Shown here one piece after another: positions 52,863-64,000 of a stretch of DNA of 64,000 nt. Under the pieces are notes generated by a model, which worked only from the letters and a program-made list of their open reading frames with translations, had not been told where the DNA came from and ran no database searches. The position numbers and the translations under genes are program-made. Source of the stretch: Toxonevra muliebris (Eukaryota > Arthropoda > Insecta > Diptera > Pallopteridae); contig OY829326.1 of NCBI GenBank assembly GCA_963691655.1, forward strand, positions 44,357,989-44,421,988, read 5' to 3'. Numbering within the stretch: position 1 is the first letter of the stretch; every line of letters begins with the position of its first letter.

Positions 52863-54550
52863 TAATATTTAAAAAGAAAAACTCCAACATTACACAAAAA
52901 TAACTTCAGTAAATGAATGTTCTTGCTAATTGTAATTCGTTTACATTTGTTTCAAAACTTTAGAACCTTCAAGACCAATTTCTCTAACCTTAGTCGTAAT
53001 TAGAATTTATGACTGCCTACAATTCGATGTATAAAAGTAATAATTCCAAAAGCTTTAAGATTACAAATATTTAGTGATTTTTAAAAGAATATTTCAAAGT
53101 TTTGTAATTTTATTGGGCCTACACCTAATGACTCTTTAAAGTTCCATCAAATATCATTTATTTTCTGCATGTAAAATATTCGTAAAATGTGTCTATGCTA
53201 TAATTCCTAGAGTTAATAACAATTTGCTTTGCTTACTTGTTAGATGATTCAAATTATAAAAAATGCTGAAGGAATAAATAAGGCCTGATTATGGAAACTT
53301 AACGAATTTCATGTTTGGCAATAAAACCAAAGTCTTGAGAAAAAATTTGCTACTGGTTTTAAGTTTTAGAAACCTCTACAGAATATATTCAAGTGGAAAA
53401 ATAAGCGTCAAACGCTGGTCAGTACGCCGTATAAATAGGGGTAGAATATCAAATTTACTTTATCTGAACCTACCGCTCGAAATTCCTTAGCGATGGTTTC
53501 TCATATTGGCTTCCTTTTGAAAGAAATTCGATATTCTGAGTTAAATTTATTGTGCAAAACATAAATAGCTGCACCGTACTAGATCAATCAATAAAATAGT
53601 AAATAAATAATCATTTAATATTTAAATGTTTACTTTTCGGTTCGATACACAAAAAAGAAAACAGAAAACAGATGATTTGCGAAATATCAGAAATTTATTA
53701 GACTTCTATATAATATTAAGTTTCGTTATAAGTATTTTGGCTAATCAGATATTTGCAAAGTGTATTAACCAGATTTCTACGTAACAGTTGTCTATGCTGC
53801 GTAAAGTTTCTATAATCAAGCTTTCAGATTCGATCTGGTGGGGTTCAAACCAAGCGTTGTACTTTAAGGGTAATTATTAGGACAGGAAAGCTTTTGTATA
53901 GTTATGGCCTGATAGTCTCTACGATGGCCCCATTCTTTACGTGAAGTTTGAAGAAATATCTATTTCATTAAAGAGTTCAAAGCTTTTCCTTTGATTAGTA
54001 AGCCACTAGTTTTACATCTTCCAAACCTATTGGAACTTCAGAGCCAATGAATACAATTTTTGATACAATTTTTTCTATCTAATTTTTCAAGCACTTTGAC
54101 AATGCAGTGAAAGCCAATGCGTTTGGAACAGATTGACTGGTAGAAAAATGAATCATGCCTATTTCAGAATCCGTCGTAGTAATTACGAATTCGAGACTAA
54201 ATCCACAATTCTTTTAGAATCAAATAGGGGTATGCTCATTATCGTTTTCCAACTCTGTCGAAGTCAAATCTGACAACAACTTCGTAAAATATAGATCACC
54301 ACATATTCCTTTTTTCCGGTTTAAACTCTTCTGTATAGTATACCATTTAAGAAGCTACTCCTAATTGGGATCGGGAAAATGGCGTAGTTTTCAAAATTGT
54401 TTTTGACTTTCTAATAAATATTTATTATAAAGTGCATATTTTAAAGCAGTTGTTAGTTTTTTATTTTATGGAAAAATACTGAATTATCAGAAAATCAAAA
54501 TCAAGGAAGATTAGGTTAGTATTTGTATAGCGTATTTGTAGCGCGCTACT

Positions 54551-55148
54551 GTTCATGAATAAAGTGCACTCAAAACTTTAAACATGATTTTCTCCGAATG
54601 ATGTTTTTTGAAAAATGTCTTTGCGGTGACAGCGATATTTCAAAAACCACTTGACCAATTCATCTAATTTTTTTGGAATTTTTTTCCTAGTTAAAATATG
54701 GAGTGCTTGAACGATAATTTTTTCATGTGCAGTATTTGTCTTAACTAATCATTTTTTTTTGATAAATTTTTGAGACTCAAAAAATCGACTTTTTTTGCAT
54801 TATGGTTTCCGTATGAGAAAAATGTTTTTTTTTTTCAAAATTTTTAGTTCAAGTACTCGGCGCTGTAGTACACAACTGTAAATTTTTTGTCTTTTTGATT
54901 ACAGTTGAGTTGTTGGCATTCAATCGTGGTCACCGCCAGACTCCGAAGAAAAAACGCGCATCAGGACAAGAGCTACAACTTCTACAATTTTCAATATATT
55001 TTCATATCCGCCCACTCTTTTTTTTCGTAAGAATATGTACCTGTGTATACCTGTTATGCAAGTTTCAAATAAATTATTTCAAATAATCCAAAAAAAATCA
55101 CAAATATGCCCTAAGTTTCCCGTATCAAAACGTATATAACCCCTTAAA
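54551..55148 (-). mobile_element. Rearranged relative of the 18928-20187 element, inverted
   Basis: Its reverse complement shares GGGGTTATATACGTTTTG, AACTTAGGGCATATTT and GATTTTTTTTGGA with the start of that element, and TTTTTCAAAAAACATC, GGAGAAAATCA and TGAGTGCACTTTATTCATGA with its middle. The interior differs and the terminal repeats are not present. Confidence 0.65.
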
Positions 55149-57219
55149 ATTATTTTCTTTCAACTTACTATAAAATACACAATAGAATTATTCCTGGCGA
55201 GCAAAGGTAACGATACCGCTGTGATCCGAACAGCTCTTTGAACACTCATAGTACTGAAGCTAGTGCTCCGATTCGCACGGAGTTTTGAGGAAAAATTTGA
55301 AGAATATATAAAACATTAAAAAAAGATTTTTTCTACGTGCCCAACTAAAAAATTAAGCGGTTACACCTAAATAGAATAAACTTCTTAAATTTTTTGTGGG
55401 AAGAATTTATGGGAGCAAGCTGCGTATCATCTAACAACATGCTAGGGCGGCGATGTATACTTTTTAAGTAATTGTAGTAATAGTAGATCTCGATTGTAGT
55501 CCAGAATATTGATTCGGAATTGTATTACCGGGACGAATATATTACGACAGATTCTGGTATAAAGTAAATATTGTTTTCCACTCTTATCTTAGTGTTGAAG
55601 TTAACTCTGACAATGGAATATGGAAGAGTGACTGTTTCTTCTTACAGCTTTCACCCATCTGAATGCCATAAAGGTTGAGTTTTTCAGTCTTCTTGTGCCA
55701 CGGGTTTGTGGAAGCAATTGCTCGTTAGTCTTTCATTTAACAACATCCTAAATACCTTTTTTTATTTTTGTGCCTCTTCAATATAAATCCAAATTCTGTA
55801 TTCAAAACCTCTGACTTCAAAGTTAAACATTATCATATGTACTCGGAATTTCGAAAAAAAATCATTAAATATCAGCTGAATAATCATGAATAGATTTAGT
55901 GGAAATTATTTTAAAAATACTTTGAAAATGTTGTATCAAACTGCATTAATCTATTTATAAAAAAAAAACAGTAAATCGAATTAGCGCAGTTTTAAACCGA
56001 ATCTAAATAGATCATTTGAAATAAATTCCTCAAATTAAGTTCATGCGAATAAAAAACAAGCATTGAAATAATCAATCACTGCCTAATCAAATGTGTTGTT
56101 CAGCAAATTTTAGTTAAAATTAACAATTTAATTAGAAGAAAATATCAAAATAATATTCAAATAATAATAGAATAAAATATTAGAAAAATCAACAATTAGT
56201 TCAATTATTTAAGTAACGTTCAGATTGTGCTCATTTAAAATTTGCATATATATCTATAATTTTAAAAGAAATGTATAAACATTTAAAAATTTAAAATCAA
56301 ACACAAAACATACGCAGACAATAAGATTTATTTATTTTTAACTCTAAACTATTTTGAGAAATAAGAAACATTTTAAACAAATGCATACATTATAAATTGA
56401 ATGGATTGTATTTTCAAGAAACAAGAAAACCAAGCAAAATAATATAAAAGAAGAATAAGAATATGTATTTTAAGCAAATTATTTATTTTTAATAGAATGA
56501 GTAAATTAGAAATGAATGTAATGTGTAAGTTAACGTGAGCTGAAGTTATGTCCTATGAAAAGGCTCCACTACTTACTTAAGCAGGCATGTGTTTGAATTG
56601 TATATAAAAACAAGCATGAATAAAATAAAACGTATTTGAAACTCTCAAGTAAAACAAAAGAAATAAAGTTTTAAAAACTAACTTGTTAAATTAATAAAAT
56701 GAATCATCAAAATAAGAAACAAAAATTAAAATTCGTGAGTTGATTAACGAAAAGTAGTAGAAAAAAAAAACATACAATACATTTTTTTTAATTGCAACGC
56801 GAGCAAACACGCAATGCGTAAAAAGGCAAACTTTTATTGGATTTATTGTAAGATACACTTGCAGTATTTAATTAAGATTAATTAATTAAAGATATATACA
56901 TACAAAAGAAAACTGAAGTTACACACGGATACATACATAAATAAAAATATTAATAAACTAATAAAGTATTAAACTAGAAAACACTTAAATTCTAACATAA
57001 AATGTTAAATGAGAAATATTAAAAAAAAAAAAGAAAAAATTTAATAAACTCAAAACAAATTCATTTGATTTTTGAGACAAACTAATAAATAATATTTAAA
57101 AAAAAAATTAAAATGTTGCGATCATATCACAAAATAAAAAACAAAAGAAAAAACTAAATTTAAAACGAATCATTAATAAATTAAAATTTACAAAGAAAAC
57201 ATAGAATCGTTTTATTATT

Positions 57220-57351
57220 TCAATTATTTAAATATGTAGGAAATTGTGTATCCTCAGACGGTGCAGGAATAGTGACACCACCAGTATCGACCGCAGGCTC
57301 GTGTGGTAGAGAATCGATGCTTTCCAATGGTAGAAAACAATCAACGGATAT
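57220..57351 (-). CDS. Zinc-finger gene terminal exon 7
   Basis: After acceptor CATTTTCAG it encodes an acidic, Pro-containing tail (SVDCFLPLESIDSLPHEP onward) and ends PTYLNN with TGA at 57222-57220. Confidence 0.82.
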   Translation of the reverse strand: MSVDCFLPLESIDSLPHEPAVDTGGVTIPAPSEDTQFPTYLNN

Positions 57352-60304
57352 CTGAAAATGTACTTAGATTACATATTTGCACTATAAACAATAATTTTTA
57401 ATAAATTCTCGTATTGAAATTTACAAAATTTCAACGCACAAACGTAAAACGAAAACATTTAAAATAAAATCTTGGAATTATGTAAAATATAACATATGCA
57501 TACTTCATTATTTTTATCATGCATTTTGCGAGGATTTTTGAACCCTCCAGCACGTGTTGCATCCATTGAATCTATAAATTAAATTGTAAAAAATTTGTTG
57601 TTATACACAAAATAAAAAATTTCAATTACAATCAACATACCCTCATAATTGACTATCAGACCCTTGCGATGATCTTCTTTGTGGGCTCGCAGTCGTTGTT
57701 CACTTATGGTAACATAATTGCAAAGATCGCATGATATTTTCTTATATTCCTCCGGGTGATTGAAACGCATATGTCGTTTGTATGCTGTGGTTTGAATACA
57801 TGAATATTTACAAAGTTCGCACTTGAATTTGCCACCCTAAATTCATACAAAAAAAAAATTACAAAAATCTCACAAGCATTTATATAAATTTCATACTTCT
57901 TCATGACGACTTTGATGTTTACTCAAGACGCTGGGATCGCGTGTTGAAAACTTGCAGATTTTACACTGTAATGGTTTTTCGCCTGTGTGCTGACGCATAT
58001 GTATCTGTAATTACGTGCGTTAAAGTTTATAAAAATTAGAAATGCAACACTCCTTTTTTTAAGATATCGATACTTTACAATTAAACTGGCTTTCCGTGCT
58101 GTCTTCCTGCCGCATACATTACAAATAAATGGTTTAATTTTATTATGCACCGTTTTCACATGCTTGGATAAAGTTTTGCCATTTACAAATTTTCGGCCGC
58201 ATATTTCGCATGTTTTTTCTGAATAGTATTTGTTTTTATTTGGCGCCGGTAGCGGTTTTTCTTCATTGACTTTTTGTTGATTTTGTTGACGTCGCTGTTG
58301 CACGGCACGTAAGGAGCGTAAAACACGTGGACGCCATTTTTTGTGCATACGCATATGACGCCAAACGAGTACTAAAATATAAAATTGTGAGTATTAATTA
58401 AATTGATGTAGAGACGTAGCCTTTTTTCATCGGGGAAAAAACATTCAAAAAAAACGTTTAAATGACAAACGATATAAGTCGCTAGCTACCGAAGGGAATC
58501 CAAATTTCTTTTTCTCCTTTTGTCTTTCAATTTGCATCCCTCGTTCGACATTTTTTTGCCACGTATTGTTTGAAGCATATAGAAGATCGAGCTTTTTCAT
58601 ATGAACGTATGAGGGTCAGATACATAAAATACAAGCAGGGACGTCAGCTCTGTCAATATCATTTCGTGTGATCTAAGGTTTGTAGGTAGAATAAGAGAGG
58701 CAAAGCAGCAGAAACAGTATTCTCTTTTCTTGCAGACTTGTGAGGCAATGAAAAAAACCGAAAATACGAACAGCAAAAACGAAGTCAAACTTTTGATGTT
58801 CGTATTGTCATTCTCTTATAATTTCTCATTGCAAGCAGCAATTAAAGAGTACAGTGTTTTTTTTTACAAAAATGGGCACGTTTCTGTTTTGTGTAATTTA
58901 AATTTTAACTCTGACTGTTACATATTCTAATGTAGATTAAGACTTTAAGGTGAAAAAGGCATCCAAGCCAGAATGTGGCAAAATAAAGAGATTTTGCTAA
59001 ACTCGGTTAGGATTAAACAAATTTTAAATCAAACATTTAATTAAAATTATTTTGCATTGGTTTTAAAGTTTTTCATTGAAACCTGATTCAAAAAATTATA
59101 ATAAAAATCGTAACTCACTCGTGGGATTTATACTACTGCAAATGGTAAAGCAACGTGATCGCTACATTTGAGGCATATATTACGAATGAAAAATTCAATT
59201 TTTTAACTTATATTGAAGGCCAAAAACTAATAATATTTTAGTTTAGCTTCATATTTGAAAATAATCTCATTAAAACTAATAAATAGTTTACGCATAAAAT
59301 CTAAGCAGTCTTCATTTCTCAGTGCTGGATACGCACATTTGTACTAAGATCGACCAAGCTCTTCTACTATGTAAATGAGCCATGCCTATAAACAATTTCA
59401 TGCTGGTGCCAGCACTGTTCTGTATGAAAATATTTTGAATCTTTGTCTTACTTATAAATTAAAATTTAAATATCGCTTTTCAGTCAGTTTGAAATAAACT
59501 GCACTGAAATATAAAATATTAAATATCTTTGACATTTATTCTTTTTTACCTGATGCGTGCGCTTTGAATGCGCACACTGGACAATGCAGCAGGTCAATAT
59601 CGATGTGATGTGTCTTCCACAAATGTGCAGAACAAAGTCGCCAACTTTTTGTTTTCACGCTACATTCGAAGCATTTGAATTGTGTTGCTGTAGTGTCCGC
59701 ATGGCACTTTGCATGCATTTCTACTTTGGCGGTATTTTCAAATTTGTAAGCACAGGAAAAAGTAACAGAGCAACTAGAAAAAAGCAAATACAAATATGAT
59801 AAAACAAATTTTTATCACAAAATCGAATACAGTATTAAGTTACCGCAAAGTCAGTTTGGATCGTAAAATTAAACGAAAATCCTTAAAAGGCACTGGACGC
59901 ATTTCTGTATCTTTTACTTCAGATACACCAGTTTTATTCAAGTTTTCTGCTTCTTTGGTTTCTCCCTTAACTAAAGACTCATTCTCTATTGGTTTCTTAT
60001 TTGCAGGCGCTAATGGCTTAATTGTCTTGGTTTTTTCTTCGATAGGTGCACAATTGTGATATTCGATCATATGTCCTCTCAAATCTTCTACCAGCCCATA
60101 TTGGCGATAGCACATGCTGCAGACATACAAAATTTTAGTTGTTGTCGTCACCCCGGCTCCGTTGGCATCGGTCAACTCCATTAACTGCTGGCCTTCATAT
60201 TCCGTTTCAAGAACTATTACATCATTTTCAGCATCATTCCATTCTGGCGTTTCCGGGCAGTACTCGATTAAGTCTTCATAATCGTATACACTTTCTAAAT
60301 TCAT
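57220..60304 (-). CDS. C2H2 zinc-finger protein, 7 exons, complete (493 aa)
   Basis: Joined exons on the minus strand: 60304-59844, 59773-59550, 58371-58079, 58004-57897, 57836-57641, 57571-57504, 57351-57220; 1482 nt, all GT/AG and phase-consistent. Residues 1-60 are acidic (start MNLESVYDYEDLIEYC). Nine C2H2-type fingers follow: 62-83 (VCSMC..HMIEYH), an atypical one near 155-178 (Cys spacing 5 rather than 2, ending HAKCH), FKCFEC..HLWKTHH, LHCPVC..HMRMH, KTCEIC..HVKTVH, FICNVC..HMRQH, LQCKIC..HQSRH, FKCELC..HMRFNH and ISCDLC..HKEDH. HTGEKP and similar linkers join some of them, so a nuclear DNA-binding protein is likely. The C-terminus (about 430-493) is acidic and Pro-rich. A second ATG 63 bp upstream in frame (60367) exists; I chose 60304 because the acidic, ordered sequence starts there. 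I do not recognise a specific orthologue. Confidence 0.87.
57504..57571 (-). CDS. Zinc-finger gene exon 6
   Basis: A 68-nt exon after AATTTATAG encoding DSMDATRAGGFKNPRK, then MHDKNNE; the donor is GTATGC. It has no finger. Confidence 0.78.
57641..57836 (-). CDS. Zinc-finger gene exon 5
   Basis: After acceptor GAATTTAG it encodes the last two fingers, FKCELC..HMRFNH and ISCDLC..HKEDH, and ends VNYEG at donor GTATGT. Confidence 0.86.
57897..58004 (-). CDS. Zinc-finger gene exon 4
   Basis: This 36-codon exon begins IHMRQHTGEKP after acceptor TAATTACAG and contains the finger LQCKIC..HQSRH. The donor is GTATGA. Confidence 0.86.
58079..58371 (-). CDS. Zinc-finger gene exon 3
   Basis: The acceptor is ATATTTTAG. 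It completes the split finger (VLVWRHMRMH), encodes a Gln-rich linker (QQRRQQNQQ) and the finger KTCEIC..VH, and starts FICNVC. The donor GTAAAG splits the latter finger. Confidence 0.86.
59550..59773 (-). CDS. Zinc-finger gene exon 2
   Basis: The acceptor is TTTTTTCTAG. It carries the atypical finger ending MHAKCH, the finger FKCFEC..HLWKTHH and the first half of LHCPVC. The donor GTAAAA splits that finger. Confidence 0.86.
59844..60304 (-). CDS. Zinc-finger gene exon 1
   Basis: It starts at MNLESV, is acidic through residue 60, and includes the first finger (VCSMC..HMIEYH) and a charged linker. It ends CTGACTTTGCG before the donor GTAACT. Confidence 0.87.
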
Positions 60305-62264
60305 TTTAAGTTGTTTCTTTTTACTTAACTTAGCGTAATGTAACGTTAAGTGTTTTGAATGGCCCAAATTTAAAAGTTTATAGTTTTATATGTTTACGTT
60401 AACCTAGAGGTTATAAACTCGAACGATGTTTAAACTCGAACGATAAAACATTTAAGACCACACTAAACTGTAAATAAACAAAAATTCCGCGATAATATAA
60501 TTTTTTTAAAATAAGGGATGATTAAAATTACGAAACTATCAGCTGACTTTTTATGGTGTATACACAATAGCATAGTTGCACTGTTTTGTGTCTTTTCATC
60601 CGAGGTTCCACAAAAATGCAACTCCTCCATAAAATACATCAAATGTCGCTAGTTGTTGCAAAGGGAAACAAAACTGCTATAGGGACAGTAAGACTAAAAG
60701 GAAGAAAAATGCTTTTTAAATCAATATAACATGACTTAATTAGGTAAAAAACAAAAAAATAAATAAAAGTAGTATGATGTTTTTTATTACATTTTTATAA
60801 AATTAGTCCTAAAGTGAACCCGACAGACGCAAAAAAACTTTTTATAGCTTCTTTTGTATTTAAAGCTCTCTATGGTTTTTAAATCTCTCCAACATATAAT
60901 AAAGCAAATTTTGTAACTATGCATACTAATGTTTATTATTCATTCAAAAACTAACTACTTTTCCACAGAGTTTTCCACATTGAGAAAATTAACGGGATTC
61001 TACTTGTGATGTTTAGGATTAAATAGCTCTCTTTGGTTATTAAGTTCTTTTGTCTTTTATAAGAAAAACTCTAAATGGAATGGATGTAACATTCAACAAA
61101 TATATGAACAAATTTGAACCAGTTATCTCTTATATCAAAAATTTTCATCCTGAACCCTAATAAAATGTCAAAAAATAGGTTTGCCCATAGATTAATAAAA
61201 AAGTTGAACGGATACTGACAGCACGCGTGTTTCTTTGGCAACATATAAACGTATGACATTTCTTCTCTGAGTAATTTCTGACAAAATTGTTTTTCTCATT
61301 TTTTGCCACCGTAACTTAATGTCTGCAGTATCCGAAAATCTACAACAAGAAAATGAATAATATAGTTGCGTTAACAGCCTTAAATAGCGGCACTTCTTTC
61401 TGGCAATTTTTTTGCAGACACAACAGGAACTCGGCATTCTTTACACTTTTATATTATTTGTTATACACAAATTTAATTTGAATATTTTATATATTTTTAT
61501 TTTGTTTTCATTTTTATTTTCAAAATTTTTTGAGCACAAGCGGACTAATTTTATTTTGAAAATCAAACTTCAAAACATGCCACCATGCTAAAAATGAGAG
61601 CGAAAGTTTGACGCTTAATACGTTGCTATAGGAGTATGCGTGTGAAGAAGAGGTTGTCATTGCTACCCGTTCAACTTTGTGATTAGTCTATGAGTGTGCC
61701 TAAACTATGTCTGCTTTTAAACGAGAAAACATGTTTCTGGAAACTATCAAAATGTTTTGGGAAGATTGCATGAGACGAAAAGGATATTCCACCCTCTTGC
61801 CATTACATTTGGCAATTTCTAGGAATAAGTTTCCTTGTCTATTTGGAAGCAACAGAGTTGCTGCAAATTTATTTATGATTTTGCCCAAACAATTACGAAG
61901 TAACATTTGAATACATCCCTAAAAGCCGGCATCAAGAATATCTAGCATAAAAGAAAATATCAAATTTATATGTCAAATACTTAACAACCAACGTGTTATA
62001 ACTATCTCATTTCATCACATTTTCTCCAGCAGTAAATAGGAGCAGTAAAACACTATAGCTTCAAATATAAAATTTTTGCAAGCGATTAGACGTCATCCGT
62101 CAAAAAGCGATTACCAGCGAAGAAGAACGTACAAAGGCAAAAAATTGGGGAAAGAAGAAAAAAAGAGTTTGCAATTGGCAATTTATGAATAATGCATTTT
62201 TATTGAAATTCTAAATTGTTGAAGTGTAAATTTGTGAAATATTTTTTCGAATCGAAAATAAACA
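60305..62264. other. Divergent intergenic region between the zinc-finger gene and CSN3
   Basis: It holds the 5' UTRs and presumed promoters of both genes. Nothing clearly coding was found. Short ORFs at 61192-61437 (minus, Cys-rich start) and 61707-61910 (plus, fully overlapped by an antisense frame) have no support. I saw no confident TATA box or TE boundary. Confidence 0.6.
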
Positions 62265-62319
62265 ATGGCCAGCGCCTTGGAAAACTATGTCAACAATGTG
62301 CGAATATTGAGTGCATCGG
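62265..62319 (+). CDS. CSN3: CSN3 exon 1
   Basis: The ATG context is AAACAATGG, a good fly start. There are 18 codons plus one base, then the donor GTAAGT. Confidence 0.93.
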
Positions 62320-64000
62320 GTAAGTAAGAATGAAAAATGGTGTGGTGTGGTGGTGGCGCGGCTTCAATTCACTACAGTAGCAGACATTGACTCAGATCGA
62401 CTTGGGTAGCTGCTGCTCACGCAATTTTCATTTGTTTATTCATCGTTTTTTTATATTATTTTCCATATTACATTTAATGCAGGCAACTTTCGTGATTTGG
62501 TTGATCATTTGAGTGACTCTATTGAGTTGCTATCGAAGAATTGGAGTATTCTCGACAATGTGCTGGAGACTCTCGACGTGCAGCAGCATTCATTGGGCGT
62601 TCTATATGTTCTTATTGCAAAATTCGACAGTGTTTCGGTTGGTAGATAGTTACTTGCTTGCTCGGTCCATAATAAAATTAAATTATTATTTTTATTGTTT
62701 TCTTTGTTTTTTTAGTCCTCGAATGCCGATGCGGCACAACTAACAAATTTATTCAAAGAATTCATTCATCTATGCAATGGAGAGCAAGTACGATTTGCTA
62801 CACATGCATGTAAGTTTTATAGTGTAATATGTAAGTTTTTAAAACGAAATGTTTTTAATTTCCTTAAACCCTTTAAGTTCTCGCTCAAGTAAGATCTTCG
62901 TGTTTTCCGATAAATCTTTGTATTTTATAATTATAATTAGCAGCATGCATTCAAATGAAGTTTGGCATGAGTGATTCATATAAGACAGGACCAATCTATT
63001 CAGCACCAACATTGTAGGCTTGTTTTTCTCCCATCTTTAATACTACCACTCAAATAATTCTATTCGTATAGCCCATGTACAAATATTCTTATTTAAATAT
63101 AATTATTTTCCAGTATATATCAAAATAAGAATATATTTAAAAAAAAAAAAAAAGGTTTCAAATGGGTCTTGAAAGTTCCCAAAATTTTTACCATAAATTT
63201 TAATTTTTTTAAATTGTTTCCCTCCGTAATAAACTGAAGCGATATTATTGCTGTAAATTTTTTAGAAAACTTTTATTACTTTGTTGAAATTCCTAAGATG
63301 CTTAGTTTGTAAATCATTGCACGTCTAGCAAGTCAATGTAAAACGCATATAGTTTTTTCCACGTTCGATAAATAATTTGGAAATGTTTAAGTAAAAGATG
63401 TCCACAATGCAGTATCCTTTCCGAAAATCAGTTTGGTGTTCGTTGAGTAGTTCTTTTTTTCGCACGAATTCCGCTAACTATTCCAGTAATACTGCTGTGA
63501 AAATTTCTGCTGAGACGTTCCGGGAAGGGATACTTGCTAGCTATATTTTGATTCCATGTTAAAAATCGGAAAAGTCATAGGTTGCTTGAAATTTGGTAAT
63601 ACATCTTCGTACTAAACTCGTATATTTTCGAAAATCTGGTGAGGAATTGAGGTGCCGCATATTTAAAAACTCAGCTGGCGCTCGGTCATCATATAGGCCT
63701 GGTGCCTTTAATGACATCATCAGCCATAGCCATGACCCAATTTTGAAAATAAAAGATATTCTTCTCTGAATTTTAGAGTGTAGTAGTTTTTGGCTTACCC
63801 CGAAAAATAAGAGTACCAGGTGTAAAATTAATATTAATATCATAAGCAACAAGTATTCTCTGGGATCAAATGCAGTTAACACAGTGTTTTAGGAGTTATT
63901 ATAAGTTAAAGACAGCGAAATATGGAAAATATGCATATTTGTTGAATTTTTCATTCTGTTAAGCTATAATTTTTAAATCAAGTTTGGTATTTTATCTAGA
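62265..64000 (+). CDS. CSN3: COP9 signalosome subunit 3, first three exons (partial)
   Basis: Joined exons 62265-62319, 62483-62637 and 62716-62809 give 101 residues starting MASALENYVNNVRILSASG. The match to animal CSN3 is plain in the MASALE start, in SKNWSILDNVLETLDVQQHS and the LGVLYVL that follows it, and in CNGEQVRFATHA. CSN3 is a PCI-domain subunit of the nuclear/cytosolic complex that removes NEDD8 from cullins. Only the N-terminal helical-repeat part is here; the remaining exons lie right of the window, after an intron of at least 1.2 kb that contains LINE sequence. Splice sites: GGGTAAGT, then a weaker GTTGGT donor chosen by phase, then GTAAGT. Confidence 0.92.
62483..62637 (+). CDS. 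CSN3: CSN3 exon 2
   Basis: The acceptor is TTTAATGCAG. It encodes NFRDLVDHLSDSIELL to KFDSVS. The end was set by phase with the next exon; the donor GTTGGT is weak. The next GT at 62642 would break the frame. Confidence 0.88.
62716..62809 (+). CDS. CSN3: CSN3 exon 3
   Basis: The acceptor is GTTTTTTTAG. It encodes SSNADAAQLTNLFKEF to CNGEQVRFATHA. The donor GTAAGT follows one base into the next codon. Confidence 0.9.
63280..63720 (-). pseudogene. LINE reverse-transcriptase fragment inside the CSN3 intron
   Basis: On the minus strand: LKAPGLYDD-x-APAEFLN (RT motif before the fingers), IFTAVLLE, LLNEHQTDFRKGYCIVD (the Q-x-GFR motif, Gly replaced by Asp) and YAFYIDLLD (catalytic motif A region). 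They occur in order but in several frames with stops, so it is dead. The clade is not certain. Confidence 0.65.
63770..64000. repeat. Dispersed repeat, copy 2 (partner at 10121-10391)
   Basis: It shares TTTTTGGCTTACCCC, the CAAATGCAGTTAACACAGTGTTTTAG-like block and AAATCAAGTTTGGTATTTTA with the copy in the 21.5-kb intron, same orientation. It runs to the window edge, so its true end is unknown. It lies just upstream (in minus-strand sense) of the LINE RT fragment and may belong to that element. Confidence 0.6.

Larger units (their letters stand above)
49046..57219. other. Intergenic region between two convergent genes, including both 3' UTRs
   Basis: After the stop at 49045 several AATAAA signals occur (for example 49349-49354 and others past 50100), so the 3' UTR may be long. 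On the minus strand, AATAAA-type motifs lie just left of 57220. The stretch holds the TE relics listed at 51700-51963, 52407-52862 and 54551-55148 and the ATG-less frame at 50887. The parts 52870-54540 and 55150-57200 show nothing recognisable, only very AT-rich DNA with poly-A tracts. Confidence 0.65.

Noticed and set aside
61192..61437. Minus-strand ORF starting MPSSCCVCKK, thought to be a THAP-like or other zinc-binding start
   Set aside because: No matching second Cys/His half follows, an in-frame splice would have to be assumed, and no family match is clear.

Overview
The window is animal nuclear DNA from an insect, most likely a higher fly (Diptera). It is AT-rich and has multi-exon genes with GT/AG introns. 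Relics of mariner, Tc1, piggyBac-like, hAT-like, LINE and SINE elements are scattered through it. A tephritid fruit fly is my best guess from the fly-like proteins, the large TE-filled introns and the rosa-type (DD41D) mariner relic; the sequence alone does not prove the family. There is no bacterial operon, CRISPR array or free-standing tRNA/rRNA gene. All coordinates were counted by hand.

Three host genes are present. (1) Positions 4860-49045, plus strand: the last 14 coding exons (975 codons plus stop) of a single-pass membrane protein with several CUB or CUB-like domains, one LDLa module, a transmembrane helix and a 35-residue basic tail. It is probably the orthologue of Drosophila culd; the 5' exon(s) with the signal peptide lie left of the window. 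Its coding exons total only 2.9 kb, but two introns are huge (7860-29319 and 29500-45680). (2) Positions 57220-60304, minus strand: a complete 7-exon C2H2 zinc-finger gene (493 aa, about nine fingers). (3) Positions 62265 to the right edge, plus strand: the first three exons of CSN3, COP9 signalosome subunit 3. Genes 2 and 3 are divergently arranged with about 2 kb between start codons; genes 1 and 2 are convergent with about 8 kb between stop codons.

Most of the rest is intronic and intergenic DNA with a dense TE record. It includes an almost complete but frameshifted DD34D mariner (33333-34574) with a 5'-end sibling in the opposite orientation (28411-28894); a decayed mariner split by a 5'-truncated LINE with a 10-bp target duplication (20904-22289); a tRNA-derived SINE with an 11-bp target duplication (26332-26642) whose 3' end resembles a local LINE; a DD41D relic; a Tc1-like relic; several LINE 3' ends; and a series of non-autonomous terminal-inverted-repeat elements, some with exact target duplications (TTAA at 48457-48609, 8 bp at 31713-32239, TA at 18928-20187 and 52407-52862).

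The host-biology signals most worth checking are in the long introns of gene 1: a good recursive-splicing (ratchet) site at 14519/14520, and a 254-nt AG-free zone before the 3' splice site at 29319/29320. I did not find a clearly new biological system; the less explained items are an ATG-less 119-codon open frame at 50887-51243 and a 527-bp hAT-type element carrying its own short ORF.
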